From the NCBI GenBank assembly GCA_008360955.1, contig LUCM01004665.1, forward strand, positions 27,369 through 91,368: a stretch of 64,000 bases of DNA. Direction: 5' to 3'. Below are positions 47,133-59,764 of this stretch, piece after piece. A program made the position numbers and the translations under genes. Below the pieces are notes generated by a model, which saw only the letters and a list, made by a program, of their open reading frames with translations, did no database searches and was not told where the DNA came from. The first letter of the stretch is position 1, and every line of letters starts with the position of its first letter. The DNA is from Fasciolopsis buskii (lineage: Eukaryota; Platyhelminthes; Trematoda; Plagiorchiida; Fasciolidae).

Positions 47133-47240
47133 ATGAAGAACATTGCTCTATATGGAATACTTTTGGTCCTGTTTGTCGCTCAGTTTACATGGGTTTTTCG
47201 GGCAAACGGTACACCGTGCCATCAGGCTGACGAATGGTAA
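47133..47240 (+). CDS. Putative first exon encoding a signal peptide
   Basis: The ATG at 47133 opens a 35-codon frame ending at TAA 47238-47240. The translation is MKNIALYGILLVLFVAQF followed by TWVFRANGTPCHQADEW. It has a short basic start, a hydrophobic core of about 14 residues (ILLVLFVAQFTWVF) and a plausible cleavage site after RANG, the pattern of a secretory signal. A donor ATG|GTAATG at 47236/47237 overlaps the stop, so the likelier reading is a first exon ending at 47236 in phase 2, then an intron beginning with CA repeats. A 35-residue secreted peptide is the alternative. The downstream exon is not identified. Confidence 0.5.
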   Translation: MKNIALYGILLVLFVAQFTWVFRANGTPCHQADEW

Positions 47241-47266
47241 TGGTCATACGCGCGCATAAACACGTG

Positions 47267-47294
47267 CACACACACACACGCACACACACACACA
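47267..47294. repeat. Interrupted (CA)n microsatellite
   Basis: Thirteen CA units with one CG interruption, just inside the presumed first intron of the signal-peptide gene. Confidence 0.93.
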
Positions 47295-47789
47295 TCTGTA
47301 GAGTCATACTCAAGTGATCTCACACCCGGAAGCATAGATCTCGATTAGAAAGCATACACCAGTATAACTTCGTTGTCAGACATTGGTGAGAACTTCACAT
47401 CTGCAACTAGACGGATTTGGATTGCTCACACAAAACCCATTTGTTCGGCTACGCGGTCCAGATTGGTTGTGTCGGATAAGTAAACACGAGATGAACAAAA
47501 TACGAGGGAGACAAGTCGTTGAATTTTCCGCAACTTTATGTTCATGATGCTGATAACAAAGTGTGAACAAGAAAACGCGAAAGAGTTGCGTTTGCCGTGA
47601 AACAGACTTAGGTTCGCCTTTCATGCTCTCCTAATTATCAAGCAACCATTGGTAGACGTCAGTCGATCGATAGTGGTTGATGCACTGTGAATTCGGGTTT
47701 GTGAAATCGCAGTCGGGATATATGTAAACATCGACGGAGTACAGACACTGAACTAGCTGATCGCCGATTGTGTTTTCTCTAATCCCGTT
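47295..47789. other. No feature recognised
   Basis: An 82-codon minus frame (47624-47376) has no domain signal. Nothing else supported. Confidence 0.35.
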
Positions 47790-47900
47790 CAATTCGATTC
47801 AGTTTTTGCAACCACAAACCTTGAATGAAAGTACTCTGATTTGGACACGGCCTCATAGCACCAATTGCTCAAAAAAAAAGATATCGAGAACTAGTGAAAT
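47790..47900 (-). mobile_element. CR1-like LINE, extreme 3' end only
   Basis: The minus strand reads TTGGTGCTATGAGGCC, then CAAATCAGAGTACTTTCATTCAAGG and TTTGTGGTTGCAAAAACTG. It aligns with the 3' UTR end of the 55.6-kb copy (GCGCTGTGAGGCAGC, then AGATCAGAATACTTCCGTTC). Only ~100 bases were inserted, with no coding sequence. Confidence 0.65.
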
Positions 47901-49981
47901 ATAGTCTATAAAACAATCAGTTGGAGAACTAGAGCACTCTATTACTGATCCCTATTACCCCTAGTATCAACAATCATAGCTTAGGATGGAGGATCTCGTG
48001 TACTCCAATCAGGTAGTTAGACTAAATAAAATTTTCACACTTTCATGCTATATCATCGACTGATCCCCTTGACTCATTTTCAAACTATTGCCTATCTTAG
48101 AGATCAACGTGCAGCAAAGCAGTCGTCTAGTGGTCACTTGCAAAATATGCCCCAACTGCACCAGACGAAGACAAATCGATTGCAGCAAGGACTGTTTTAA
48201 GTCATTTACGCTTACTCAAATGACACTTCATAAATCAATATGAAAAGGAGACAGGTACTAGACCATTTCCCGTGGTATTTCGGAATCATATCAAAATTAT
48301 TTTGATAGGGACATGGTTCTGTTTCACAAGACATCGGCTCGCGGATTGTAGACCAACGCACAGATAATTAGTGTACCATTCAGTGAGCACATACAAATTT
48401 GTCCATGTGAGCTGGATCAAGTTCCAGACCTATGCAGACGAGATCCCAATAAGTCATTCGATTGACATTTTCAAACAGCTTTGACAGAGTTCCGAAATAT
48501 TGTGGAAAGTGTTGCAGACCAAACAGTGGGGTTAAATAACATTTTGAACGATATTACGAGTGCTGTACTTGAACCCGATTTCAACGCTGTTTGGGAAGCG
48601 TATGCCTCAGGATAACCTGAAGTGTCGGAACACGTGGACAGCCATAAGAACAACCTGTAGCGATTGTCATTTCCGGTCAATTGTTCATTGAAACAAAGAA
48701 AGCTAATTAGTTTTGGATCAAGTCATAACGCTGACACATTGTTATTGTTCATGATTGCATTACTATAGTTATTATTAATATTGGTATAATTGTCATCATC
48801 ATCACTAATAAGTACTATGGACTTTCAAAAATTACCGGCCTGGCACTGAACGTATTCTCCATGCACCAGACTGCACTTCGTAAGTTCATTTTAACGAATA
48901 TCAATGTATTCAGTACAAATGAAAACCTATTTTTAAATTGAACCGATATTATTGACAATTACTCTAGTCTACTACAGATTATGTGATTTTGTACGGAGTA
49001 GATAACGGTTCGCGAAAAACCATTTGGGACGCGTACATGCATGTGTTTCATTGAAATCGTTCTGAAATGGTGTAGACAGTTGGTGTGGTATTTTGCGATT
49101 TTGGGACATATCGAGTGATAAATTCATTGCGGCGGTCACTTTTGTGCGCAGGAATGGGAGAAAACAGATAGGTTGGCCAAATAAGAAAGAATAAATAAAA
49201 AAACGTTCATCTTGAAGACGGAGCAAATTATCAAGGTCATTTACTGGTTCGATAAAAACATCACATTCTTACAGTATCCTTCATTTGCCTACTACCAATC
49301 CTCGGTCATAGTAATCGGGTTGACATGAATGACTCTTAACCATGGCCTCCAGATATTTAAGCCTATTGTTGCATTATTGTGACCGTGTTTAGCGGAATCC
49401 ATTCACACATGGTAAACAATGATATTTGGATAGAGCACAATCAGAATTTAGGGTCATCCACGAATTCTCTTGTGAGATAGCCCAAACGTACTCGGTGGTG
49501 AACCCTTGGGAATCATGAAAGCTCTAAGACTGAAGCGGCACACTTCATTCCTCCGAACTCAATGACTTTTTGTGCATGCGACTTATCAATATATAATCGG
49601 AAATCCATGTATCACTACGAAATTGATTGCTTCGACAGGCACACCGTTATGATAGAATAACTGTATTCTGTTCACCGGTGATACGGAATCACTATCAGTT
49701 CTGCTTCACATTCATAGACAAACCTTTTGCAATCCTTATAGTGCGGCCGTTAGAGCTGGCGGTTTCCGTCGGCCGTCTTGACTCTGGTCTAATCCTATCC
49801 CGCTTAATCAAGCGAGTGCAACCAAACTTGTCATGATCAAACGGCCCACGGGGGATTGAGCCTGTTAGCCGGCTGTTCCCATCTCCCGTGTCCACAGTCT
49901 CTTCTTTCGCCCTAATTTCGAAACGGCGCTCCCGTTCGCCTCTGAATGCGTCATGAAAATCAGATACTTTTCTTGTTTCAG
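47901..49981. other. No gene recognised
   Basis: A GC-richer patch at 49740-49930 contains an inverted repeat, GCTTAATCAAGC (49802-49813), and a B-box-like minus-strand GGCTCAATCCC. This could be another tRNA-derived relic but lacks the family motif. The rest is featureless. Confidence 0.3.
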
Positions 49982-50240
49982 AATCAAAGTGAAAGGCTGG
50001 TTCCCTACCCTGCTTCCTGTGCATGCAACCTCTGAGACCTTTAGCCGGAGTGTCATTCGAATGAACGCAAACGAGCTATTTGGACAATTGCGTCGCCCAG
50101 TTTGGATTCGCCCTCACTGCCGCATGACTCATCGAACCGAAACGAAACGACCTTGGATTTTGGCACCAGCTCACGGTCTCACATTACAAACCCAGCTGCA
50201 GAAATCGTTACCCCCCAATGCCACTTATCGACAAGCATAG
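49982..50240 (+). CDS. Candidate 3'-terminal exon, protein unknown
   Basis: A strong plus-strand acceptor, AGATACTTTTCTTGTTTCAG, ends at 49981. One frame (first base completing a codon) is open for about 86 codons to TAG at 50238-50240. The translation is basic and tryptophan/proline-containing (for example FGQLRRPVWIRPHC), with no recognised domain. An AATAAA signal lies 150 bases downstream at 50391-50396. This section is GC-richer than its flanks. Direct joining to the 47236 donor would create TGA at the junction, so these two are not consecutive exons of one reading frame. The opposite strand is partly open too, so this stays a candidate. Confidence 0.3.
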
Positions 50241-50390
50241 ATATTCCATGGGCAATTCTCTTCCCGTGCAGTTACGAGTGATTAATTGAGACTGACTGCG
50301 GTCAAGGTTTAATTATAAACATCAGGATGTAGCGCGACTAGGAAATTTCTCTTTGGGATAGAAGAAAAAATTACCTAAAAATGAGTACGA

Positions 50391-50396
50391 AATAAA
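50391..50396 (+). promoter_or_regulatory. Possible polyadenylation signal
   Basis: AATAAA in an A-rich context, 150 bases after the stop of the candidate terminal exon. The motif is common by chance in AT-rich DNA; only the position makes it worth noting. Confidence 0.25.
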
Positions 50397-53199
50397 TTCA
50401 GAATTCCTGCAGAAACTGACACGAAAATTTTGTCGATTTCGACGTTTTGTGACAAAGCATTGCCCAAGTAACCTATACATAGTGTGAGACAGACAGCATT
50501 CTAATTGGAACTACAAATTGCTAGCATATTTTCAAAACCGTCATCTACCGACAGCTTACAGTTTGGGCAATCACTAGGGAAAACCAGTAGGATTAATGCA
50601 GTTTGGACGAGTATACAGACGTGGTCGGTTTGAAACAAGACCACGTTTAGAATGTCTTGCCGATAGACAGATCACTTCCGTATCTGATTATTCCTTGACG
50701 AGTCGCAAATTGGGGAAAAAATAATTTATGTGAAATGTCTCTTCGAACACGGATCACAATTGTCATGTTCTAAGCTGCATACTGTCACCCTTAATGTTAC
50801 CTCATTTACCTGACTAGGTTTTTAAAGGATCATTTGGCCAAAAGCTCCAGGTAGGGTCCGCCAATGTCACTCCTGTACTTCGGTTTGGGCAGCCGCATAG
50901 TATCAAGCTCTCCGAGGAATCGCTGATCCCTACAGGCAGCCGATAAGATGGAGATGGAGAATGAAATGTACACCAAACTGTGCACATTATTTCATTTTCC
51001 TTCCTTATTTTTCTCCCAACGTTTTTATATTTCGCCGCGATTTCGGTGTCACATATTCCGTACTCAGATTTGTGCAAAATGCATATACACTTATGCAATA
51101 GAACGATGTCAAGCTAAGAACTAGATAATTAAATGTTTGCAGTATCTTTTATCTAGGTAGGAATTTTCCTCGTCTCAAACTCATTGTGTTTATTTGTCTC
51201 AGACTGTGCGACACTACACGAGAAGCCGGAGTATGTCTTCTAGCCAAATCACCAACTCCGAGACCCTTCCTCATCTTCATAATTGAAAAACAAACTTCAC
51301 CGTTGATTTGGGTAACCATATACTGTGTAAATTAGTATGGCATGTACTCGTGTTCGCGAACTAGTTTTGGTAACAATTGGTACGGGGTCACTTTTTCCTT
51401 CTACCCACCCCCCCCCTCGTAGATGCGGGCAACCTGTAGGCGCTTGTTTTGTGAAGCTATGCAAAATGGATATTTCGTTCATCTGATTATGTGCACATCA
51501 CAGTTTACAAGGAGGTGAAACTTAGCCACAAGATCAAAGCATGTCTGAATTGGAAGTAGTAACGAATGGGGCCTGCTCAACTGTGGTCGTCTAAAGCCCT
51601 GTTACTGCAACCTCTGGGCGATCGCCATCAGATCTGGTTCGAGAAGAGTGTGGTGACTCAGTCGCGGCACGAAGTTTGTTGGGGTCACTTATCGGTCGCA
51701 TTAGCGATTAGTTGATCAGACGGAGAACGATGGAGAGGAAGAACATCAGCCACCTGGTCCCCTCATAGCCATATCGGACCTACAAACTGAGATGGTTCTG
51801 AAACCGTACCAATGAACGGCCTATCCTCAAGCATAGGAGAATGACTGGAAACGTGAAACAAACATCAATCACGATTAGAGTGATTCACATTTCCGACATC
51901 CGAGACTGGAAGCATCCATTGGTTTACTGAGCACAACGCAGTTGGAACCAAATGAACTTGACCCCTAGGAGGTCAGACGTAGAAAAATAAAATAAATTTA
52001 ACCTGGAAACAATTGAAACAAAAAGGGAGATGATGCATTAGTAAGTGAACATCAAGGCCCGAAAACACGTCCAATACCTCTCACATTCATACAGCGTTCG
52101 TGTGATGTGGGTTGCGTCATCCGACGATCTCGTTTTAACGTGTTTCTATGATCTGAATCATACAAACTCACAACGGTCTCTTGTTGTGATTGTTGACGAG
52201 GTTGATGTGCGTTCAAAACCTGGGAGGACGTGTTCCGTGGAACAGGACTTGACCGTGCACAATCTATAGGATGGCAAACAAATTTGGTCATTCAAATGAG
52301 AAAGGTATTACTCTATTTGTACGGGACAAATAAACCGCCGGTTTGATATCATCCATGGTGAAATTAAGATCATTTAGGATTCCAATTAGTTGAATATTGT
52401 AAACTTTTTCACACTACCTAAAAATAGGACCGTTGGTAATTTAATTAGAACATTTACTACAAGATCGTTTGCAGTACAATTTCACTAATACCCGGCATAT
52501 TTGCACTTACAGGAGATTAGTTGAAAAAAATCAAAGCAAACATTGATTATGATCATGTAGCGGCAGACTCCGGGCATGTGAATACGAGAGCACAGGCGGT
52601 CCTATTGAGTGTCCCTCGTCAATATGATCACTCGTACTAATTTAATGCTGTTCAACTTAGGGTTGTTGGGCATTGTTATTGGGAACCCTATTGAATTCCA
52701 CATTTTTTCTCCCAGTTTTATCAATGAGAACGGGAGTGTGAACGCAAACTCTTACCGCCGTTTGATGGTCTTTTGAAATCGGTCGGTGGTTTCCAGCCGC
52801 GATTGGACAACTTCAGTATGGGGTAAAACAAACCTAATTTCCTATATATCCCATAGAAGCATTTCATGTACCCATTGTCAGGGCCGGGCACGTGGACTGG
52901 TAACCTGGTCTGATTCATATAAAAAAATTCACAATCAGAGGATACAGAACTGGAATAGTGGGTCTTGCGTCCAAGCAAACCACTGAATATATTTCATCCA
53001 CTTTTTCTACTGTATTCCTTACTCACAATTTAATTCACGTTTTATCGCAAAGTAAATTTTTGAATCAATCAGCATGTTTAAATTGGGGTTATGGACCGAA
53101 TCTACAAATTTACTGCAATTTGTTCTTTCCCATTTTCGGGAATCCTCATGTGATTAGGATTTAGTTCATTTTATTCTTTACAATTATTGCCTTTGCGTC
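50397..53199. other. No gene recognised
   Basis: A C-rich run (CCCACCCCCCCCCTCG) lies at about 51405-51420. At about 52200-52225 the plus strand has GTGCGTTCAAAACCTGGG, which vaguely resembles a B box. The 79- and 74-codon frames at 52045-52291 are opposite-strand overlaps. Nothing supported. Confidence 0.3.
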
Positions 53200-53600
53200 A
53201 TATTGCTCTGGTTATGGTTGCCACCTCAAATGCGAAAGAAGGAAAAGGAGTCCACGAGGGCTCAAGTACAAGGGAATAAATTGAAGAACAATATGCAAGA
53301 GGGGAAAGATTTCGATTGCAAGAATTCCAGTGTCAGTGAAATTGAACCATCTCACTTACTGTCTCCAGCCATCGCCTAATGGGATCTCGTAGGCCCGAAC
53401 TCGGTAGTTTAAGTGAATCTACACAAGCCAGTCCCACAATGTCCCTTAATGTCATCTACCGGCCACGTCTACCCATTCTCCAATCGGTACTTGCCTCGTT
53501 GAATAAAGTAAAACGAGGGTGCACATGTGCAGAACATGTCGTTATCATCTTGGGCCGACTATGGGAGCAAACGTATTATGCTTCTATGGGACTTGGATGG
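53200..53600 (-). mobile_element. CR1-like LINE 3' fragment
   Basis: The minus strand carries the C-terminal block in an almost continuous frame: FTLFNEASTDWRMGRRGR (about 53520-53465), then LACVDSLKLPSSGLRDPIRRW and LETVSEMVQF (about 53435-53340). A stop and the 3' UTR follow. It starts near 53600 inside the region equivalent to LRMP of the family, so it is a 5'-truncated insertion. Confidence 0.83.
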
Positions 53601-54369
53601 CCCACAAACGAGTGTTTGTTCGACTTTAGTCTAGTGCCTCTTAACTCATAGGTGGACATTACTGGACGCCAATCAGTGGGTAAAACATGATCTCCAGAAT
53701 ATTTAAGCTACAAAAAGAAGCAACTTTTTGAGAAGGTACCCAGCTCCAATCTTTACAGGTTTCACATTACCGCACCAGAAATTCCAAAGGATTTCTCAAT
53801 TCTAGACTAACATCTCCATTGCTAGACCTTGCAGAATTTCAAATGTCCCATTTGTGCATCATCAGCATGCTTTGAATTTCAATTATTCACATACAAATAT
53901 CTATCCTACAGAATTGTTTTGTTCCACTTTCAATCCCTGGGATCAGTTCACGTCCCCAAATAAGGAGCTATTTGTTTCGGTTCCACTATCTGGCGTTTTC
54001 ATGTAGTAACGTATTTCCCCACATTAACGGAATCCCTATTCGCCGTAGTTGCCTGGCCAAAATCTTGTGCTGATTGCTTCAAGCTTGAAATTTCGTTGGA
54101 TCGTGTGACTTCTTCCGTTCGCTCACTTCCTCATTTGTTTAATGACAGCTTCATTAATGTTCCATTTAATCTTAAGTTGCAACAATAGCACCGGATTTAG
54201 TTAGAGGATTTGGATCCGATTTTCAGTGGATTCGTTCCGCATGCAACTCAACCGATCCAAAAGTCCATCTGTAAGACAATCATGCAATGTTACTTTTTCA
54301 CACAGCTTTAGTGTCTACCTTACATGGTCATGTAGCCTCGATGTTTGTGACTTGTGACTGAACGGCTAA
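53601..54369. other. No feature recognised
   Basis: Sequence between two LINE fragments; nothing supported. Confidence 0.35.
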
Positions 54370-54660
54370 ATAATCAGTTTAGTGAAGCTTGTCGAACTAT
54401 TAACACTATACCACCATGCGCTGATTTGCGTTTCTATCTCACAGTAACAACTAATCACAGCGAAACAAGAACGAAGAATATAAAGGTCAGTTGAACAATA
54501 GTAAGTTAAGAAACTATGCAGAAGAGATTTCGTGGGCAAGAACGAAATCGATTGCAACACCGAACTATGCCATTCAGTCTCTAACCATCGTTTAGAGGGT
54601 AATCTCATGGATCCCAAACCGGCACTCTAACTAGATCTACATGAGCCATAAGCTGGTGCA
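54370..54660 (-). mobile_element. CR1-like LINE 3' fragment
   Basis: The minus strand has the terminal coding block (LPSKRWLETEWHSSV at about 54605-54560, equivalent to the family's RWLETVSDMAQ) followed by a 3' UTR containing TTGTTACTGTGAGATAGAAACG, as in the 9.4-kb copy. About 290 bases. Confidence 0.78.
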
Positions 54661-54691
54661 AAATTGCAAATTTCACACTGCCACTCCATAC

Positions 54692-54734
54692 CACGCACGC
54701 ACGCACGCACGCACGCACACACGCACACACGCAA
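54692..54734. repeat. (CGCA)n / (CACA)n microsatellite
   Basis: Seven GCAC-type tetranucleotide units passing into CACACG, close to the 5' end of the LINE fragment at 54660. Confidence 0.95.
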
Positions 54735-55489
54735 AGACACACGAGTCTCGGACCTTGTTCTGAGTGTTTTGAAACAAACTACGTGGTCCTTAAAAATAGA
54801 ATCGCAATAGAAAATTATACAAACAATATTGGCCATACAAACTAGCCATTTAAAAAGGAACAAACATTGCGGACACGTGGGATTTTGAATTTGTATTGCC
54901 GTGTATTGCCGTGATGGGTTGCCAGAGGTGTAGGGAGAAAAAATGACCTCGCGATCTCAATTCTATTTTGATGGTGATTAGCCGAAATGTTGGGGTGCGG
55001 TGAAACAAGTTATTTTGAGTGAATAGATAATTTTCATCTAATCAAGTCAACAAACAGTAATAAAAGTGGTGGAAAAAATTAGTGTTGTAATTAGTATCTT
55101 AGTTCGTAGTTATTGCTGGTAGTGAAACAATGAATTGCAACCATGAAAAAAAAATGAATAGTGCATTCAACAAGCTGATTGGAACAATCGAAATAGGAAC
55201 AAATTGCGCCCTGAAACTTAACGGCTTTTCGGAAAGAGAACATTTTACTAGACTTTGCTTATTTTGTTATTCCATCCCTTTCCTCAAGGTCGTCGGGATG
55301 TGAATAATGAATTTTCTTTTTCACGATAAATTCTACTCTGGAATGACGTTTGATTTGATAGTTCTTGCAATTTATCTAACCGTTTTGCAATTTAAGGGTG
55401 ACTGTGGTGGGACAAATCATTTTGAAACAGTTAGAATACTAATTTGATTTCATTTTCCCCGGTCTCTTCTTCACAGTTCCGTCATCTGA
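54735..55489. other. No feature recognised
   Basis: A direct repeat of ATTGCCGTGT(A/G) occurs at about 54896-54915. Nothing else supported. Confidence 0.3.
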
Positions 55490-55810
55490 CATTGAACTTT
55501 CTACTATTCAGTTTAGTTCATCTGAATCCACCTGTTTTTACCAACTACAAACATTGAACGGAAGTATTCTGATCTCGGGTGCTGCCTCACAGCGCAATCT
55601 GTTGAAATTAAAAACGAAGTAACAATGAAGGATTGACAAGAAATTGTAACTAGAACAATTGTACAGAAAAGAAGGAATTTTGATTGCGAAAACTCCACTG
55701 ACTTATGCATTCCGCTACATCATTTACTGTTCCCGAAAATTGCTTGGGAGGGATCTCGGGGACACCAACCCGGTAGTCTAACTGAGCCTACACTTGTCGG
55801 TTCGCTGGTT
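55490..55810 (-). mobile_element. CR1-like LINE 3' fragment
   Basis: From about 55810 the minus strand reads the terminal coding block (GTAGGCTCAGTTAGACTACC, then a region equivalent to the GPRDPPxQW motif and VNDVAECISQW). The 3' UTR follows to about 55490 and is the most complete version of the shared tail, ending GGTGGATTCAGATGAACTAAAC. Confidence 0.8.
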
Positions 55811-57554
55811 AGGGTTTTCGTAGTTTCTGGTATGTCATTGACTGAACACTGGTTGCCTGTTTTGTTGCACTGAAACCTTGTGACTGTCAAAGGAGATGTT
55901 TTTAAATTGTTTGGATGTATAATACCACGTGGTTTTAGTTACGGTCAGTTTTGACTATCGTTATGTACAGCAACGGCAAGGAACATATCACCAGAACCGA
56001 ATTGAAAGCAGTGAGTAAAATAGAATAAACAATTTTAGGAGTAGAAGACCCCTAAGGTATTTTCCGATAGCCAAACGGTCATGTCACTCCTTTGGAGGAC
56101 CATCGTGCTCCTAAGCAGGACAGCCCGAATCCTTCCGGTAACTACTCCTTCCAGAATTGACTATTTTAGGATTGCGGTCGAAGCAAAGGGCTGGACGCAA
56201 CAGTGGAGTACTAGTTATTTCATCAGAACAAAAATCACTCCCTCCCAAGGGTAGGTTCTGTCAAACTCCCGTAGTCTGATAATGTGCCAGTGCCTCACAA
56301 ATCGGACCATTGCGTCAAAACGTCCCTGATCTGTTCTGCGGGATACAAGTCCGCGAGGAGACGTTCGTCCGCACATCTGCAGCAATATTCCTACGGAGAA
56401 TTCTACTTCGCTCAGTTCCTTGGATGTACGGTGATCTTGTCGAACCAGACAAAAAACCATGGCGGAACAGTGTAAGAATCATACGCAGTATCTGGGTCTA
56501 ATCATTCACCGCGGTTATGCTTCCCATTTCCTAATGGAAAGTGTAACAAACTGCCTAGGGCAGAACTCATGGGATTCCGCAACTTGCATACAAGGTCCTA
56601 ATTGCGTAATTAGTTGTAGTAACAAAAGCATTGACTATACGTAATACAAACGTGTGTGCCATCCGAAGACGGAATAGAAAGAAAATCAATAGACATGATG
56701 CATGAAATTCATTCCATAAGCTAACTCTTCCGGGGATCCTGTTTAACCTCATCAATAAATCAGCACTGTTCAAGGTTCGTTTGTGGTATGGGGTTGTCTT
56801 AGGGGATTTACTTCGAAAGATTGATAGGGAGAGGTGATCTGGGAGACAGCAGAGGCAACTAAGGGAAGTGTTCGGTAGCCGTTCTTGGCCAGTGATCTAT
56901 ATTCTATTTCACACTTCTTCTGATCAGTTCAGACCACGGACTCAGAACTTACCCGGCATCTAGTGCAGCTGGACGGTGAAAGATTCAGTTAGTATGTATG
57001 TACAGTGCTTGGAAGGGTGAGATGCGACTGTGCCCCATATCTTCATAGGTCACGTTTCCTTAGTAAAGTGTCACGAACAGACTATTCTACCTACCACGCA
57101 AAATCGCGTGGGCGCTCATTCATCGAATGAGTTCATTTTATTCACACTGACTGCACAGTGTCAAGAGATGGAATGTAACAAAATTTGTCCGGATTCCGTC
57201 GTAGTGTAGGTGCTCAGTGGTTGTCAACCTTAGCAAGCTGGTTCGTTAAGCTAGAAGGACAGAAATGAACAAGGCAAACCAGTTTACCTTTTCAGTTCCT
57301 CTCACAGTCAACCGAAATCATTCCTATTTGGTACGCTCGGAACACAGAGAGTTCCTATTAGACAAAACCAAACTGTTATAAAAAGGTAGAACTGACTCGC
57401 TTAGTAGCCTAATCCACCTCCAAACCGTTGAATTTCAGTGGTCCACGGAATCCAGTCCGCACCTGTCTACCCGGTATACGTATTGGTATGGGTCTAATTT
57501 TTAAATTCGTTTGGTATTTGGAGGAAGAATAAATACTAACTGGTTTGGTGTAGC
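55811..57554. other. Unrecognised GC-richer stretch
   Basis: An 81-codon minus frame (56460-56215) gives an Arg-rich protein (RTSPRGLVSRRTDQGRFD) with overlapping open frames on the plus strand. The composition resembles decayed retroelement sequence, but I recognise no motif. A 68-codon minus frame (56773-56567) and the rest are featureless. Confidence 0.3.
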
Positions 57555-57585
<31 letters not shown>

Positions 57586-57587
57586 TA
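57555..57587. repeat. (TA)n microsatellite
   Basis: About 16 TA units with one TG interruption. Confidence 0.95.
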
Positions 57588-58149
57588 AAACACCAGCGTG
57601 CGAAAAACATGGCGCTGACGCAACAACATGTAGATTGAATTTCGCAGAAGATAAACAATAAGAGGGTAAAAATAATGAACAGTAACAAACTGAGTGTTTT
57701 TTGTGTTTTCACCGTACATGTATTTTAATGTTTTGGATGATTTTAGTATTTTTAAGGCGGACGAGTTCTAAAGATAGGCCACACAGTATTTGCGCCACTG
57801 ACGGCAGTGCTGAGCCATATCTCTCAGCGTCTCCAACCGACAACAATCCCCATTTCTTGGGCCCCGACCAGGAAGGCGGCAAGCGCCAACCAAGGCCAAA
57901 GTCGAAGTTAACTTCATAGATCTACACCAAGTCATTGCCTGACAGCCAAGTCGCTTCTTCCAGTCCTGTCCAGCACGTGGAAAACGATCACGAAAAGGTC
58001 GACGAGCAATGCTTTAGAGGTATCGGTGGGTGGAAGCAGCAAGTCTCCGGGCGTCTTCAATGAGGACAGGCCAAGTAGAATATCACGAACTGCGGTTTTG
58101 TACACCCTTGCCTTGAGGGAAGGCTAGATGTCAAATCGGCACCACAAAT

Positions 58150-59190
58150 GTCACAGGTTCGCGAAGGCTGTTCTGGATTTCTTAATTCGTGATGAGACCT
58201 TCTCCCCAACACCTCTGCCAGGTATAATCAGGCTTCCGAAGTAATTGAACCCATTGACTACCTCTAACCAATCACCACAAAGGGTGAGTGCAGGCTCAAG
58301 CTCCTGCCAACCTTGAAGAAGTGCTTTGCATTTGAAGGGCGCGACTCCCATATTGTACATAGATACCTCAGTTGCCAAGCTGTCTAATGCGCGCTGCATT
58401 GTCTGTGCATTGGTACATAGCAAGGAGATATTATCCGCATAATCCAAGCCAAAAGTTATATTTCCTGAGAGGAATTCAACTCCACCGTTCGAAAGACCAG
58501 ATGAAGCGCTTTGTAGAACATCCCCCACGACAAATTTGAAAAGAAGTGGAGATATAGGGTAACCCTGTCGTAGTCCATTGGAGACGATGGAGGGTGGTAA
58601 AGGCTGCCCATATACATTAACCCGACCCAAGGTAACAGTACAACTCTTTAAGGACCGACACATACCTATCAGGTACTGTTTCACAACAAATAGTGCCATA
58701 CTTTAGATCTATCGCCAGAGTCAAAGGATGCACTTAAGTCTAAGAACACGATGATCTTTGGCCTTTGGAAGGTAAAATGGTGCTGTAATAGCTGTCGGAG
58801 AGTAAAGATTTAATCGATGCATCCACTACCAGCACGAAGTCCATCCTGTTCCTCGCGAGTTTTCCCTTCACGCTTGTTGTACAACCTGCGAAGAAAGACA
58901 GACTCAAGCAGCTTTGGCGATATTGGGATTAGGCATATACCTATACGGTTGGGGCTGTCACTGGGCAATCAATTTTTAAAGATGGGGAACAGGATCGACT
59001 TTGTCTACAAGGAGAGGATATTCTCAGAGTACCATATCTTCGAGAACAAAGTTTGAAGTTCTCTGACCAGTTCCATCCCAAAATCTTAAAGTAGAGCTGG
59101 GGAAAAGCCGTGGGAGCCGGGTGCTTTATGACGCTCTAATGTCCGGATTTCCTTCAGGATCACCTTAGTTCGCGGATTTGTTGTAATAGT
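58150..59190 (-). pseudogene. Reverse transcriptase of the 57.8-kb LINE, disrupted
   Basis: The first half (59190-58700) is recognisable only through frameshifts: a KSGH/RHKAPGSHGF-like start, RRLYNKREGKTREEQ (about 58890-58845), then FTLRQLLQHHFTFQRPKIIVFLDLSASFDS (about 58805-58720; the motif A Asp is present). The second half is one open frame of 182 codons (58699-58151), with NGLRQGYPISPLLFKF (motif B) and LDYADNISLL (motif C, 58447-58418). YADD has become YADN at 58441-58430, so the second catalytic Asp is lost. The thumb has FKCKALLQGW and RIKKSRTAFANL. Confidence 0.9.
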
Positions 59191-59764
59191 TCACTGGTCA
59201 CTTGCCAAAATAGCTACGACAGGAGCTGACGCCGAGGCTCAGCTGAATCATGTTTGAAAGTCCTCCGTCCACATTATAAGGCAACGCTTCAGGTTGTGGT
59301 TAGACGAACTTTCAGCTTCACAGATCGTTTTGCTCATACCCAATGCTTTTTTACTGATATCTACGACGAGCTGAAACAGTTTGCGGGAACGTCCCTTAGA
59401 GGTAGCACGTTCCATCTTCAAAGATCGCTGAGACCAGCAGATCTCGAGATTCCTTTGTAAGATTGCACTGAGTTCACCTCTTGCCACGAGCCAGGATAGA
59501 ACGGCGTGCGTCAAGAAAGGGCAAATACTCAGCGGAAATCCAAAGTGCCACAACACAACGAGTAAGGGCGCAACTCACCAAGCCAGCAGAATGCAAGGCA
59601 TTCTTGATAAGGCACCATTGCCCAGTGATGTTTTGAGGTGGAATCAATCCTGGATTTTCACCCAGTACTCTGCGGAAGACCGATACGGCAGTCGGATCAG
59701 ATGGTTTGTCACGACACTGCAGTGCGCATTTTGAGCGTCCATCAAAGAACACGGACGGCTTAGT

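Noticed and set aside
49740..49930. tRNA-like SINE on the minus strand
   Set aside because: Only a loose B box and a short palindrome are present; the family motif and A box are missing.
56215..56460. Arg-rich minus frame as a retroelement protein
   Set aside because: I could not match it to gag, protease, integrase or RT motifs.
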